Assembly (NCBI RefSeq): GCF_001590795.1
Contig: NZ_JXDL01000001.1
Span: 1,566,004-1,598,463, forward strand
DNA length: 32,460 bases
Origin: Bradyrhizobium sp. AT1
GTDB lineage: Bacteria; Pseudomonadota; Alphaproteobacteria; Rhizobiales; Xanthobacteraceae
Direction: 5' to 3'
The notes beneath the pieces were generated by a model. The model saw only the letters and a program-made list of their open reading frames with translations. It was not told where the DNA came from and did not search any database. The position numbers and the translations under genes are program-made. Within the stretch, counting starts at the first letter, position 1, and every line of letters starts with the position of its first letter. This document shows, piece after piece, positions 8,520 to 16,084 of this stretch.

Positions 8520-9749
8520 TCAGATGATCCCCTGCTTCTTCAACTCCTCGATCTTGCCGGCATCATAGCCGAGCTTGCCGCCGAGCACCTCGCTGGTGTG
8601 CTCGCCGAGCAGCGGCGGGGCGCGGTATTCGGTGATGGGGGTGCCCGAAAGGGTCAGCGCGTTGCGGATCAGCGACAGCTCCGGCTCGAACTTGTGCTGC
8701 GTCTTCACCCGCATGCCGCGCGACTGGACGTGCGGATCGGAGAACACCTGCTCGAAATTGTTGATCGGGCCCGAGGGCACGCCGGCCTCTTCCAGCTTCT
8801 CCAGCCAATAGGCCACGGGCTGCTTCAGGAACAGGCCGGCGAAGATCGCCATGATCTCCTTGCCGTGCACGACGCGGTCGTTGTTCTTGACGAAGCGCGG
8901 GTCGTTCGCGAGCTCGGGCTCGCCGAGCACGGCGCAGGTCTTTCGAAACTGGCCGTCATTGCCGACCACCAGCATCAATTCGCCGTCGGTGCAGCGGAAC
9001 ACGCCGGCGGGCATGCCGCCATTGCCCCAGGTGCCGCGCCGCGGCGGCGTCTTGCCGTTGACGAGATAGATCTGCAGCCAGTGCGACAGCGATGCGATCA
9101 CGGTGTCAAACAGGCACACGTCGATGTGCTGTCCCTGCCCTTCATTGGCGTCGCGATGGTAGAGCGCGGAGAGGATGCCGATCGAGGTGTTCATGCCGGT
9201 CATGTAGTCGACGATCGACGGACCGACCTTCATCGGGCCTTCGCCCGGCTCGCCGTCCATGTGGCCGGTGACGCTCATCAGGCCGCCCATCGCCTGCAGG
9301 ATGGCGTCATAGCCGGCGCGCGGCGCATAGGGTCCGGTCTGGCCGAAGCCGGTCACCGAGCAATAGATGATGCCGGGGTTGATCGCCTTGATGGTCTCGT
9401 AGTCGAGGCCGTAGCGCTTGAGGTCGCCGACCTTGTAGTTCTCCATGAAGACGTCAACGTCCTTGGCGAGCTCGCGGATGATCGCCTGGCCCTCGGGCTT
9501 GGCGATGTTGACCGTGACCGACTTCTTGTTGCGGTTGGCGCAGAGGTAGAAGGAGTTGTTGTTGTTGGCCTTGCCTTCGGGGTCGGTCAGGTAAGGCGGG
9601 CCGAAAGCGCGCGCGTCGTCGCCGGTGCCCGGCCGCTCGATCTTGATCACCTCCGCGCCCAAATCACCCAGCATCTGGGCCGACAAGGGCCCGGCGAGCA
9701 CGCGCGTAAGATCAAGGATCTTGATGCCTGAAAGCGGCAGGGCCGACAT
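8520..9749 (-). CDS. CaiB/BaiF family (class III) CoA-transferase
   Basis: 409 residues. Class III CoA-transferases move CoA between carboxylic acids through an aspartyl-CoA intermediate. The sequence shows the N-terminal LPLSGIKILDLTRVLAGP, GADVIKIE-like GAEVIKIERPGTGDD (31-45), GYDAILQAMGGLMSVTG (147-162) and VGPSIVDYMTGM (175-186), where D181 is the likely catalytic Asp, plus a C-terminal PPLLGEHTSEVL typical of the family. I use ATG 9749 because GGAGGA lies just upstream; the frame stays open to 9839. It is followed 4 bp later by the BKACE gene, so it may activate the acid that BKACE consumes or recover CoA from its product. Confidence 0.92.
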   Translation of the reverse strand: MSALPLSGIKILDLTRVLAGPLSAQMLGDLGAEVIKIERPGTGDDARAFGPPYLTDPEGKANNNNSFYLCANRNKKSVTVNIAKPEGQAIIRELAKDVDVFMENYKVGDLKRYGLDYETIKAINPGIIYCSVTGFGQTGPYAPRAGYDAILQAMGGLMSVTGHMDGEPGEGPMKVGPSIVDYMTGMNTSIGILSALYHRDANEGQGQHIDVCLFDTVIASLSHWLQIYLVNGKTPPRRGTWGNGGMPAGVFRCTDGELMLVVGNDGQFRKTCAVLGEPELANDPRFVKNNDRVVHGKEIMAIFAGLFLKQPVAYWLEKLEEAGVPSGPINNFEQVFSDPHVQSRGMRVKTQHKFEPELSLIRNALTLSGTPITEYRAPPLLGEHTSEVLGGKLGYDAGKIEELKKQGII

Positions 9750-9915
9750 GTAAGCTTCCTCCGGGAACTGGATATTGGCGCGGCGGCGAGATCGCGGGCC
9801 GCGCTCCCTGCGGATACACCATTTTGGCGCGCTGAGCACTGCACTGGCGGCATACGGCTATCTCCTGCCGGGCGCCGGCCGCAACTTTCCGCGCCGCGAA
9901 TATTGCCTGGGGGGC

Positions 9916-11115
9916 TCAGGTCGCGGCCGCCGCCACCTGCGGCCGCCTCCGGCCAAGCAGGACCAGGATCAGCACCGTCGCGCAGGAGCAGACGAAGGTG
10001 AGACCGAGCGCGCCGCGGCTACCGAACTGGGTGAGCAGGCCGACAAGGAGCGGCGGCGAGAGCGCCGACGCCAGATTGAGCGGCAGTGCGATCATCGACA
10101 TCGCCTTGGCGAACTCGGCCTGGTCATAGAACACGAGCGGGATGGTGGCCCGCGCCACGGCCATCGCGCCGCTGCCGGCACCATAGAGCAGGATGAAAAC
10201 CGCGACCGCCCAGGTCGCGCCCTCGCTCATCATCATCAGCAGCATGGCCACGGGCAGCGCCGTGCCGGCGACGAGCCCGGTCGTGATGCCGTCCCAGCGC
10301 CCGCCGCCGAGGAGATCGAGCCCGCGGGCACTGACCTGGATCACGCCCAGCATCGAGCCGAAGAAAAGCGCCTGCGCCGGCGCCAGCCCCTCCGCCCGCA
10401 ACAGCTCGATCATGATGGCGCTGATGCCGAAATTGACGAAGGCGTTGAGCGTGATCGCGGCGACGACGAGGCCGAAGGTGCTCCTTGGAATTGCGGGCGC
10501 CGGCTGTGACTTGGCCGGCTCGCCACCATCATCCCCGGCGATTTTCCGGCGCGGTGCGAACGCATAAAGCGGTAGGCTGACGAGGATCATCATCGCGGCA
10601 TAGACGAGGCACGTCCCGCGCCAGCCGAGGTGACCGCTCAGGAATGAGGTCGTCGGCCAGAAGATGCTGCTGGACAGGCCCGTCACCAGCATCAAGGCCC
10701 CGATCGCGTGCTTGGCCTGCCGCCCGGCGATCTCGTTCAGCATGATATAGGCGCCGGTCGACAGCGTGGCGCTGCCGGCGATGCCGAGCACGATCCAGGC
10801 GGCGAAATACAGCATCGGCTCGTGCGCGAGCGACAGCAGCACGAAGCCCGGCGCGGTGACGACCGTGCCTGACATCATGACCGTCCGCGCGCCATGCCGC
10901 GCAAACGATTTGGCGAGCCACGGGGCGCACAGGCCCATCGAGACATAGAGAACGGAGGTCCCGGCGAACACCGCCGGCAGGCTCATGCCGAGATCGGCGG
11001 CGAGATCGCGCCCGACGATGGCGGGAAGCCCGATCGTGCCCCATCCGACCAGCTGCGTGATGGCGAGCACCAGCAGGACGCCGATCAGCCTGCTGTCAGA
11101 TGTCAAGAACCGCAT
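9916..11115 (-). CDS. MFS transporter
   Basis: 399 residues with about 12 hydrophobic segments in two halves, separated by a polar loop around residues 190-210 (APRRKIAGDDGGEPAKSQ). The first segment is LIGVLLVLAITQLVGWGTIGL; basic loops such as LAKSFARHGARTV sit where MFS motif A-like loops occur. Substrate unknown. It lies 166 bp upstream of the CoA-transferase on the same strand, so it could import the acid degraded by the CoA-transferase/BKACE pair; separate transcription is equally possible because the gap is large. The ATG at 11115 has only a weak GGA upstream. Confidence 0.85.
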   Translation of the reverse strand: MRFLTSDSRLIGVLLVLAITQLVGWGTIGLPAIVGRDLAADLGMSLPAVFAGTSVLYVSMGLCAPWLAKSFARHGARTVMMSGTVVTAPGFVLLSLAHEPMLYFAAWIVLGIAGSATLSTGAYIMLNEIAGRQAKHAIGALMLVTGLSSSIFWPTTSFLSGHLGWRGTCLVYAAMMILVSLPLYAFAPRRKIAGDDGGEPAKSQPAPAIPRSTFGLVVAAITLNAFVNFGISAIMIELLRAEGLAPAQALFFGSMLGVIQVSARGLDLLGGGRWDGITTGLVAGTALPVAMLLMMMSEGATWAVAVFILLYGAGSGAMAVARATIPLVFYDQAEFAKAMSMIALPLNLASALSPPLLVGLLTQFGSRGALGLTFVCSCATVLILVLLGRRRPQVAAAAT

Positions 11116-11144
11116 TCCAAACGTTCGCCTGCCCGGCCGGCGCA

Positions 11145-11162
11145 GATCGCGACGGCGCGATC
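11145..11162. promoter_or_regulatory. Short dyad upstream of the MFS gene
   Basis: GATCGCG and CGCGATC form 7-bp perfect arms around ACGG, 30 bp before the MFS start. It may be an operator or a 5'-leader hairpin. Such dyads also occur by chance in GC-rich DNA, so support is weak. Confidence 0.25.
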
Positions 11163-11240
11163 AGTCTTAGCCGGAGACGGAGGCCGCGGACATGCCGGTT
11201 CCGAATGGCATGGCAGCGCTGGCCGCAGGGCAAGGCCGCA

Positions 11241-11411
11241 TTACGCGGTGTGACCGGGATCGACGTGCTTCGGCGTCTTCTTCTCCCGCTGCGGCGTCAT
11301 CTTCGCTGGATCAGGCGCACCGGGCACGCCGCGAGGACCCAGTTGCTCGCGCTGGATGTCGTCCTCGGAGCGGGACGGCTCGACGCCGTTGGGCTCACGG
11401 GTCTTCGTCAT
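11241..11411 (-). CDS. Small charged hypothetical protein
   Basis: 56 residues, highly polar and proline-rich, likely disordered (MTKTREPNGVEPSRSEDD to KTPKHVDPGHTA). No known domain was recognised. GAAGGAGA lies at a good distance before the ATG at 11411, and the gene starts 13 bp after the stop of the 71-residue gene upstream, so it is probably co-transcribed. The open frame extends further upstream to 11633 but those residues overlap the neighbouring gene. Confidence 0.6.
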   Translation of the reverse strand: MTKTREPNGVEPSRSEDDIQREQLGPRGVPGAPDPAKMTPQREKKTPKHVDPGHTA

Positions 11412-11424
11412 CGCGGTCTCCTTC

Positions 11425-11640
11425 TCAAGCGTTGTCCTGAACGCCGAGCGCATTGCCTCCAGCCTCGCGGCCGGGCACGCTGACCTGGACTTCATGTCCT
11501 TCACGTAGCGCCAGGGATGCGGCCGCGACCGCCGACTCGAACGCAGCTTCCTTGGTGGCGTAGGTGTTCTTGACGTCACCGTCGTGCAGCACGCCCCATT
11601 CGTCCCGCACCGGCACGATGGCATATTGAGCAAGGCCCAT
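11425..11640 (-). CDS. Small DUF2188-like protein
   Basis: 71 residues. The pattern YAIVPVRDEWGVLHDGDVKNTYATKEAAFESAVAAA resembles the short DUF2188 fold, in which a Trp-Gly-Val beta strand is followed by an 'ATKEEA..A' helix. The family has no established function. CAGGAG precedes the ATG at 11640. It sits between the sorbosone-dehydrogenase-like gene (50 bp upstream) and the 56-residue gene (13 bp downstream) on the same strand. Confidence 0.65.
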   Translation of the reverse strand: MGLAQYAIVPVRDEWGVLHDGDVKNTYATKEAAFESAVAAASLALREGHEVQVSVPGREAGGNALGVQDNA

Positions 11641-11690
11641 TGTCGACTCCTGAGTTTCAGAAAGCGCCTGCCGATAACGCGCCCGCGCGC

Positions 11691-13028
11691 CTAACGTTGC
11701 GTCAGCTGCGGATGCGCGGCGGTGACGCGCCACACCGTGTTGCCACTGTCGTCCGCGATCAGCAGCGCGCCTGATTTGTCGATGGCGACGCCGACGGGCC
11801 GGCCGCGCGCTTTGTTCTCGCTGTTCAGGAAGCCCGTCACGACGTCCTGCGCCGGCCCGCTCGGCTTGCCTTCATTGAACGGCACGAACACCACCTTGTA
11901 GCCGTTGAGCACCTGCCTGTTCCAACTGCCATGCTCGCCGACGAAGGCGCCGCCGCGATAGGCGGCCGGCAGGCCGGAGCCGGTGTTGAACACCATCCCG
12001 AGCGGCGCGACATGCGAGCTCAGGGCATAGTCCGGCGCGATCGCCTTGGCGACGAGATCCGGCCGCTGCGGCTTGACGCGGGGATCGACGTGCTGGCCGT
12101 AATAGCTGTAGGGCCAGCCGTAGAAACCGCCGTCCTTCACCGAGGTCATGTAATCAGGGACGAGATCGGGTCCGAGCTCGTCGCGCTCGTTCACCACCGT
12201 CCACAGCGCGCCGGTCTGCGGCTCGAAGCTCAGCCCGTTCGGATTGCGCAGGCCGCTTGCAAACACGCGCCAGCGGCCGCTGGCGCGGTCGACCTCGAGG
12301 ATGGCGGCGCGGTTGTGCTCGGCCTCCATACCGTTCTCGGTGATGTTGCTGTTGGAGCCGACGCCGGCATAGAGCTTCGAGCCGTCGGGGCTGGCGACGA
12401 GGCTCTTGGTCCAGTGATGGTTGATCGGCCCGCCCGGCAGCGGCGTCAGGACCGTGCCCGGCGCGGTGATCCTGGTATCGCCTTCGGTGTAGGGATATCT
12501 GACGATCGCATCGGCATTGGCGACGTAGAGATCGTTGCCGACCAACGCGATGCCGAACGGCGAGTTGAGCTGGTCGAGGAAGACGCTTTGCGTATCCGGC
12601 ACGCCGTCGCCATCGCTGTCGCGCAGCAGCGTGATGCGGTTGCCCGGCCCGGTGTCGTTGCCGCCCGAGGTCGCCCAGGATTCGATATATCCCATGACGA
12701 TCTCCTTGGGCCGCTTGATCCCCGCCCCCTTCGGCGCCTTGGATTCCGCCACCAGCACGTCGCCATTGGGCAGCACGTAGATGAAACGCGGATGCTGCAG
12801 GCCGGTCGTGAAGGCCTTGATTTGCAGGCCGTCGGCCACAGCCGGCGTCTCGCCCTTCTTCCAGCCGACGATGCGCGCGATGTGCATGGGAGGCAGCAAG
12901 TATTGCTGGATATCGGGAAGTTTTGGGTTGGCACCGATTTGCGCCTTGGGATCGCCGCTGCCGTCATCGCAACCAGCCAGGAGCAGCAGCGAGGAGCACA
13001 ACAGCGCGCGGGCAAGCTTCGATCTCAT
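11691..13028 (-). CDS. PQQ-dependent sugar (L-sorbosone-type) dehydrogenase, lipoprotein
   Basis: 445 residues. The N-terminus is a lipoprotein signal peptide with lipobox LLAGC ([20 protein letters not shown]), so the protein is likely anchored in the periplasm. The rest matches the six-bladed soluble glucose/sorbosone dehydrogenase fold: [91 protein letters not shown] and VGEHGSWNR with its conserved His. Homologues oxidise sugars or aldehydes using PQQ; the true substrate here is unknown. The ATG at 13028 overlaps the stop of the DUF2231 gene (ATGA), and GGGAG lies before it, so the two are translationally coupled. The membrane protein could be the electron-transfer or anchoring partner. 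Confidence 0.88.
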   Translation of the reverse strand: MRSKLARALLCSSLLLLAGCDDGSGDPKAQIGANPKLPDIQQYLLPPMHIARIVGWKKGETPAVADGLQIKAFTTGLQHPRFIYVLPNGDVLVAESKAPKGAGIKRPKEIVMGYIESWATSGGNDTGPGNRITLLRDSDGDGVPDTQSVFLDQLNSPFGIALVGNDLYVANADAIVRYPYTEGDTRITAPGTVLTPLPGGPINHHWTKSLVASPDGSKLYAGVGSNSNITENGMEAEHNRAAILEVDRASGRWRVFASGLRNPNGLSFEPQTGALWTVVNERDELGPDLVPDYMTSVKDGGFYGWPYSYYGQHVDPRVKPQRPDLVAKAIAPDYALSSHVAPLGMVFNTGSGLPAAYRGGAFVGEHGSWNRQVLNGYKVVFVPFNEGKPSGPAQDVVTGFLNSENKARGRPVGVAIDKSGALLIADDSGNTVWRVTAAHPQLTQR

Positions 13029-13477
13029 CGCGCAACTCCCACGCCGTGGCGGTAGACCATGGCCCAGCCGAGCCAGCCGGTGACGGGCAGGATCAGCACT
13101 GTGATCACGGACAGGACGAGCCCCATCGGCCACACCGAGGTCCAGGCATCGCGGGTATGGATCAGCGCGTTGATAGTCGCGAGGATCAGCACTACGGCAT
13201 TGCCGATCAGGTGCGGCCAGGCCGGCGTTTGCGCCCGCACCAGCCGGTTGCCGAGAAAGTCGATCAGGCCGGCGATCGCCGCGAGCCCGCCGAAGATGAC
13301 GCCGACAAGCAGCAGCCAGGCGGAAAAATCCGCCCACATGATCTCGGCGCTCGCGACATAGGCGATGTCGGTGAACAACGCGCCGATGAAGCACGCGATC
13401 GGGATCGGCACCAGCATCGGATGGATCGGATGCCCCGCGATCTGCGCGGTGGTGCGCACGCGCACGTCTTGCTGCAC
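13025..13477 (-). CDS. DUF2231 membrane protein
   Basis: 150 residues with four predicted transmembrane segments. [26 protein letters not shown] is the hallmark DUF2231 start; later segments are [45 protein letters not shown] and [24 protein letters not shown] place the start at the GTG codon at 13477, with CGAGG 8 bp upstream; the open frame to 13837 overlaps the 105-residue gene and is not convincing. DUF2231 proteins often neighbour haem or quinone oxidoreductases. Its stop overlaps the start of the PQQ dehydrogenase gene by ATGA. Confidence 0.8.
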   Translation of the reverse strand: MQQDVRVRTTAQIAGHPIHPMLVPIPIACFIGALFTDIAYVASAEIMWADFSAWLLLVGVIFGGLAAIAGLIDFLGNRLVRAQTPAWPHLIGNAVVLILATINALIHTRDAWTSVWPMGLVLSVITVLILPVTGWLGWAMVYRHGVGVAR

Positions 13478-13539
13478 GGTCGGCCTCGTGTGACTTTCGC
13501 CCTGCCCGACCGGCCAACTCGTGCGCCGTGTGATGGTTC

Positions 13540-13857
13540 CTAGCGTCGCGGCAGACCCAGCCTTTGGCGGACCTCGTCGTCCTCGATCGCCTGACCCTGG
13601 CGCGCGTCCTTGCCGCTTTCCTTGCCGGCTTCGAAGTCTTCCGCGATCGCCTCCAGCGTTCGAAACGCCTCCCCGGCGCTCGGCGCCGCCTGGATGTGAG
13701 CGATCGACTGGCCGTTGACCGTGAGATCGGCCTCGCCCCAGGGCGCGGTGTCGATCTCCAGGCGGTCGCCGCCGGCATTTGCGGTGAAGTGCTGCACGGT
13801 GGATTTCGAGGTCGGCCAGGAAAGGTCCGGCGTCCAATCGATCGGCTTGTTGGTCAT
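13540..13857 (-). CDS. Hypothetical protein, 105 residues
   Basis: The frame from ATG 13857 encodes [22 protein letters not shown], then [22 protein letters not shown] and an acidic/charged C-terminus ([17 protein letters not shown]). No family was recognised and it appears to be a soluble cytoplasmic protein. Good coding bias and the tidy position at the head of the PQQ dehydrogenase run argue that it is real; the ribosome binding site is weak. An FNR/FixK-like box lies 55 bp upstream. Confidence 0.55.
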   Translation of the reverse strand: MTNKPIDWTPDLSWPTSKSTVQHFTANAGGDRLEIDTAPWGEADLTVNGQSIAHIQAAPSAGEAFRTLEAIAEDFEAGKESGKDARQGQAIEDDEVRQRLGLPRR

Positions 13858-13911
13858 CTCAATGTGTCCCGAAGTTGCGACCAACGGATAGACCATCGGG
13901 CGCGCGGGACA

Positions 13912-13925
13912 TTGACCTGGATCAG
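13912..13925 (-). promoter_or_regulatory. FNR/FixK-like box
   Basis: On the minus strand the sequence is CTGATCCAGGTCAA, one mismatch from TTGA-N6-TCAA. Its centre is about 61 bp before the start at 13857, compatible with a class II activated promoter at about -41.5 if transcription begins near 13877. Bradyrhizobium FixK2 uses this motif under low oxygen; the assignment is inferred. Confidence 0.4.
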
Positions 13926-13944
13926 GCTTGCTGGGGTTGATGAT

Positions 13945-13961
13945 TGGAGCGGGTGAAGGGA
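13945..13961. repeat. 17-bp remnant of tRNA-Gly 3' end (outer att-like copy)
   Basis: TGGAGCGGGTGAAGGGA is identical to the first 17 bases at 16144-16160 (the tRNA-Gly 3' end with CCA) and at 15071-15087. After that the match decays. A 17-base chance match in this small interval is very unlikely. It marks the outer edge of a cassette inserted at the tRNA gene. Confidence 0.7.
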
Positions 13962-14005
13962 CTACGACCACACAATGGCGCTCTGGAATCTCAGCCGAAA
14001 AGTGC

Positions 14006-14011
14006 TATATT
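14006..14011 (+). promoter_or_regulatory. Candidate -10 element (TATATT) for the Fic module
   Basis: TATATT lies 6 bp before the GTG at 14018, which predicts a transcript starting at or very near the start codon, i.e. nearly leaderless. No strong -35 hexamer was found. The site lies inside the cassette, so the module would bring its own promoter. Confidence 0.35.
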
Positions 14012-14017
14012 GTTGAT

Positions 14018-14260
14018 GTGGATAAGGTAGCCGCCCCGTCGACCGCAGAGCACATCCGGACACTTGCCCGGACCTTCCGCATATCCTATTCCGAGGGCCC
14101 GAACGACCGCTTGGCTCATCATATCTCGCGTCTGGCCGGGGATCCGGTCGAACTGGACGAGATCGAGCAGTTGCTCATTGGCTTGGTGCGAGCGAAACGA
14201 ATTACACGCCCGGAAATGATCCAGCTTCAGGCGGCCTATCTGCGTGAAGTCAGGCCGTGA
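14018..14260 (+). CDS. Small Fic-partner (antitoxin-like) protein
   Basis: 80 residues from GTG 14018 (VDKVAAPSTAEHIRTLARTF). The frame is open up to 13928, but that would run across the tRNA-derived repeat. Its place directly before fic with a GTGA overlap, small size and helical content fit a class I Fic inhibitor such as VbhA. The sequence around SYSEGPNDRLAHH has the Glu-Gly pair of the (S/T)xxxE(G/N) inhibitory motif, but the residue four before the Glu is Ile rather than Ser/Thr. Either the motif is altered or the inhibitory helix has a different register. The C-terminal half (ELDEIEQLLIGLVRAKRITRPEMIQLQ) looks like a second helix pair. Confidence 0.65.
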   Translation: MDKVAAPSTAEHIRTLARTFRISYSEGPNDRLAHHISRLAGDPVELDEIEQLLIGLVRAKRITRPEMIQLQAAYLREVRP

Positions 14261-14988
14261 CCTTCGATCCGTTTGGCGATTTCGAAGCGCGCGGATATCT
14301 ACGCAACCTTGCTCAAGAGAAAGATCCAGCGATCGTAAGGAGGCTCGAACATGCCTCCTTCACAACCGGTATCGACGATGCATTCGCGGCGCTTCAGGAA
14401 GAGAAGGCCCTGACATACGCGGACGTGCTCAACACCCACAAAACCCTCTTCGAGGCCATGTACCCGTGGGCGGGTCAGGACCGCGCCACGACGGCGCCTG
14501 ATATCGCCGTGAGCCGGGACGGCGTTTTGTTCGCCCATCCGAAGTCTATTCAGAATGCAATCGACCACGCGCTGAAGCTGGGCAACGATCCCAAAACCAT
14601 GCGCGAGAAGCCGGGTGAAGTCATGGGCTATTTGGCCCACGGCCATCCGTTCCTCGACGGCAATGGTCGCACGATTATGGTCGTCCACTCCATACTGGCG
14701 CAACGCGCCGGCATCAGCATCGACTGGGCCGCGACCGATAAGACCGAATACCTGCTAGCGCTCACCAAGGAACTCGACGATCCCGGCAAAGGCATCCTCG
14801 ACACATATCTCGAGCCTTACATCCGCCCAGCAGTTAGCGATCTCAAAGAGCACATCAACGCTGCCAAGGGGCTCGATGGCGGCAGGGGCCAGATCGACAC
14901 CGTACGCGGGAGCAATGACGATCCGACTGTCCAGGCAGCATATGAGCAGCAACGGCTCAAGCGCGATGAGCAAAGCAAAGGCGCTTGA
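14257..14988 (+). CDS. Fic/DOC family toxin (AMP-transferase)
   Basis: 243 residues from GTG 14257, overlapping the partner gene's stop (GTGA). Fic proteins usually AMPylate a target protein hydroxyl; bacterial class I toxins often modify DNA gyrase and topoisomerase IV. The active-site motif HPFLDGNGRT is intact at residues 130-139: catalytic His130, acidic Asp134 and Arg138 are all present. An alpha-helical N-terminal region with YPWAGQDRATTA (69-80) supplies the usual target-binding flap. The C-terminal ~40 residues are charged and probably extended. The target is unknown. The intact motif suggests the toxin is active or recently active. Confidence 0.92.
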   Translation: MTFDPFGDFEARGYLRNLAQEKDPAIVRRLEHASFTTGIDDAFAALQEEKALTYADVLNTHKTLFEAMYPWAGQDRATTAPDIAVSRDGVLFAHPKSIQNAIDHALKLGNDPKTMREKPGEVMGYLAHGHPFLDGNGRTIMVVHSILAQRAGISIDWAATDKTEYLLALTKELDDPGKGILDTYLEPYIRPAVSDLKEHINAAKGLDGGRGQIDTVRGSNDDPTVQAAYEQQRLKRDEQSKGA

Positions 14989-15070
14989 TTATTGGATCCT
15001 GAAGCCAACGAAGGATACTTCGCAAGGCTCAACCAGACGCCCACCACCACCCGTTCTCTTAGGGAACGGC
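14989..15070. other. 3' flank of fic with an adjacent dyad
   Basis: CCGTTCTCTTAGGGAACGG at 15051-15069 is a 19-base near-palindrome (outer arms CCGTTC/GAACGG perfect) that ends one base before the 47-bp tRNA copy. It may be a weak terminator for fic or a recombinase arm site; the sequence cannot decide. Confidence 0.45.
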
Positions 15071-15117
15071 TGGAGCGGGTGAAGGGAATCGAACCCTCGT
15101 ATTCAGCTTGGAAGGCT
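15071..15117. repeat. 47-bp copy of the tRNA-Gly 3' part (att-like site)
   Basis: This stretch is identical to 16144-16190, i.e. from the CCA end through the anticodon stem-loop of the intact tRNA-Gly gene, then diverges (TTTCCC versus TGCTGC). It lacks the 5' half, so it is not a working tRNA. Such copies arise when an element integrates into the 3' end of a tRNA gene. Confidence 0.9.
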
Positions 15118-15334
15118 TTCCCGCCCACATAATCGGGCATCACTGAGCATCACCCGAAAACACTCCAAACATCTTGTTTTATAGGGTTTCTGAGCGTTTT
15201 CGAAAAATATCGTTACCCTTCAAACCCTTGGTCACTCCGACCCTTTTACACCCAAAAACAACAGATCACGGGATTTGTTGCTGTACAATTTGGTCGTGGC
15301 TGCGCAACGGGTGCGGCACTAACGAAAGGATTGT
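15118..15334. other. AT-rich non-coding left end of the inner cassette
   Basis: 217 bp with no credible reading frame. A TACAAT hexamer at 15284-15289, about 45 bp before the next start codon, could be the -10 of its promoter; no good -35 was found. A TTTTACACCC motif at 15244-15253 resembles the TTACACCC repeats at 16085-16106 near the other end. Confidence 0.4.
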
Positions 15335-15577
15335 ATGAATGACTTTTTTGAGTTCTTGGCTTGTTTTTTTGCCTTGGTCGCGTTCATGGTCGCACTGATA
15401 GTTGGCGGCATCTACTGGTCGAACAGTTCAGGCTGCGCTAACGTTCATCGCCTCACAGGGCTGGATACCGACATGACACTTAGCCTCGGGTGCATGGTAC
15501 AGTACCAAGGGCGATGGGTCGATGCGTCAGTGGTAACAGCGAATAAGCAAGAGGTCACAGTGCGCGCCGACAAATAA
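15335..15577 (+). CDS. Small single-helix membrane protein in the cassette
   Basis: 80 residues. A transmembrane helix spans about residues 5-28 (LACFFALVAFMVALIVGGIYW), followed by a ~50-residue domain (SGCANVHRLTGL, then SLGCMVQYQGRWVDASVVTANKQEVTVRADK) that probably lies outside the cytoplasm and has two Cys (about C33 and C53). No family recognised. The start ATG has GAAAGGA 8 bp upstream. Codon usage is less GC-biased than in the host genes, consistent with transfer. A strong terminator follows. It converges on the HEPN-like gene; a functional link is only inferred from their sharing one minimal cassette. Confidence 0.65.
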   Translation: MNDFFEFLACFFALVAFMVALIVGGIYWSNSSGCANVHRLTGLDTDMTLSLGCMVQYQGRWVDASVVTANKQEVTVRADK

Positions 15578-15588
15578 TCGGTCCACAC

Positions 15589-15616
15589 AGCCGCCTGACA
15601 AGCGGCTTTATTTTTT
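15589..15616 (+). terminator. Intrinsic terminator
   Basis: AGCCGC and GCGGCT form a 6-bp stem around CTGACAA, followed by TTATTTTTT. It sits 12 bp after the small membrane protein gene and overlaps the last codons of the convergent HEPN-like gene. Confidence 0.8.
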
Positions 15617-16063
15617 CTGTAACGCCTGGTACGCGACTGGCTCAATTTTCGGAATGATCGCGTCAAGGAACGCGAACAGGGTTTCCTTTGCTGGGAAGGT
15701 CTTCACACCAGTCACGCGGTACTCAAGTTCCTTCGCCTGGTAGTAGTGGCTCAGCAGGTCGATGGCAGCCAAGTATTCTTGGACAATCGGCGACACGGAA
15801 TTTGACTTGGCTGCGATTACACGGCGCGCCGCCTTACCTAGATTGTGGCCCAGCTTCTTCTTTAGCGTTCCTTGGCTGGTCCCGTTCGCCAACAGAAACG
15901 ACTTCAGCGCCACTTCTATCGAGTGGCCCAGCAGGTAGTAAGTCGGACGCTGAACTTTCCAAACATCCGAATCATGCAGCTGCTTTGCAGCCGCAAGCAT
16001 CTCTTTGGCGTCAGTGAGCAGGCCCATCGCTGACGTTCGATCTGCGTCGGATATTTCATTCAT
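15608..16063 (-). CDS. HEPN-like helical protein
   Basis: 151 residues, all-helical. Features shared with HEPN-fold proteins are PTYYLLGHSIEVALKSFLLANG (40-61, with the HxxExxLK pattern), GHNLGKAARR (72-81) and LEYRVTG (113-119). The classical catalytic R-x4-6-H RNase motif is not evident, so it may be a non-catalytic or divergent member. HEPN proteins are common in toxin-antitoxin, abortive-infection and other defence systems, but many stand-alone ones are uncharacterised. I chose ATG 16063; a GTG at 16096 would add 11 residues. Base composition is lower in GC than the surroundings. It is encoded convergently to the small membrane protein within the inner cassette. Confidence 0.6.
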   Translation of the reverse strand: MNEISDADRTSAMGLLTDAKEMLAAAKQLHDSDVWKVQRPTYYLLGHSIEVALKSFLLANGTSQGTLKKKLGHNLGKAARRVIAAKSNSVSPIVQEYLAAIDLLSHYYQAKELEYRVTGVKTFPAKETLFAFLDAIIPKIEPVAYQALQKK

Positions 16064-16084
16064 AAATGACACTCTAGGTGGAAT

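Larger units (their letters stand above)
13945..15070. mobile_element. Outer tRNA-Gly-flanked cassette carrying the Fic module
   Basis: This ~1.1-kb interval lies between the degenerate 17-bp tRNA-Gly piece and the 47-bp copy at 15071. It holds only the Fic toxin gene, its small partner and a downstream dyad. There is no integrase or transposase, so it behaves like a decayed or cis-mobilised integrative element. The more eroded repeat at its outer edge suggests it is older than the inner cassette. Confidence 0.6.

Noticed and set aside
13928..14017. Longer N-terminus for the Fic partner starting at 13928
   Set aside because: It would be encoded across the tRNA-derived repeat; GTG 14018 lies inside the cassette and better fits a small antitoxin.
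14817..15143. Minus-strand 108-residue open frame
   Set aside because: It reads through the tRNA-Gly-derived repeat and the antisense of fic; no ribosome site or family.
15244..15253. CRISPR-like or arm-site array
   Set aside because: A single related TTTTACACCC motif is not an array; it is mentioned only as a possible arm site.
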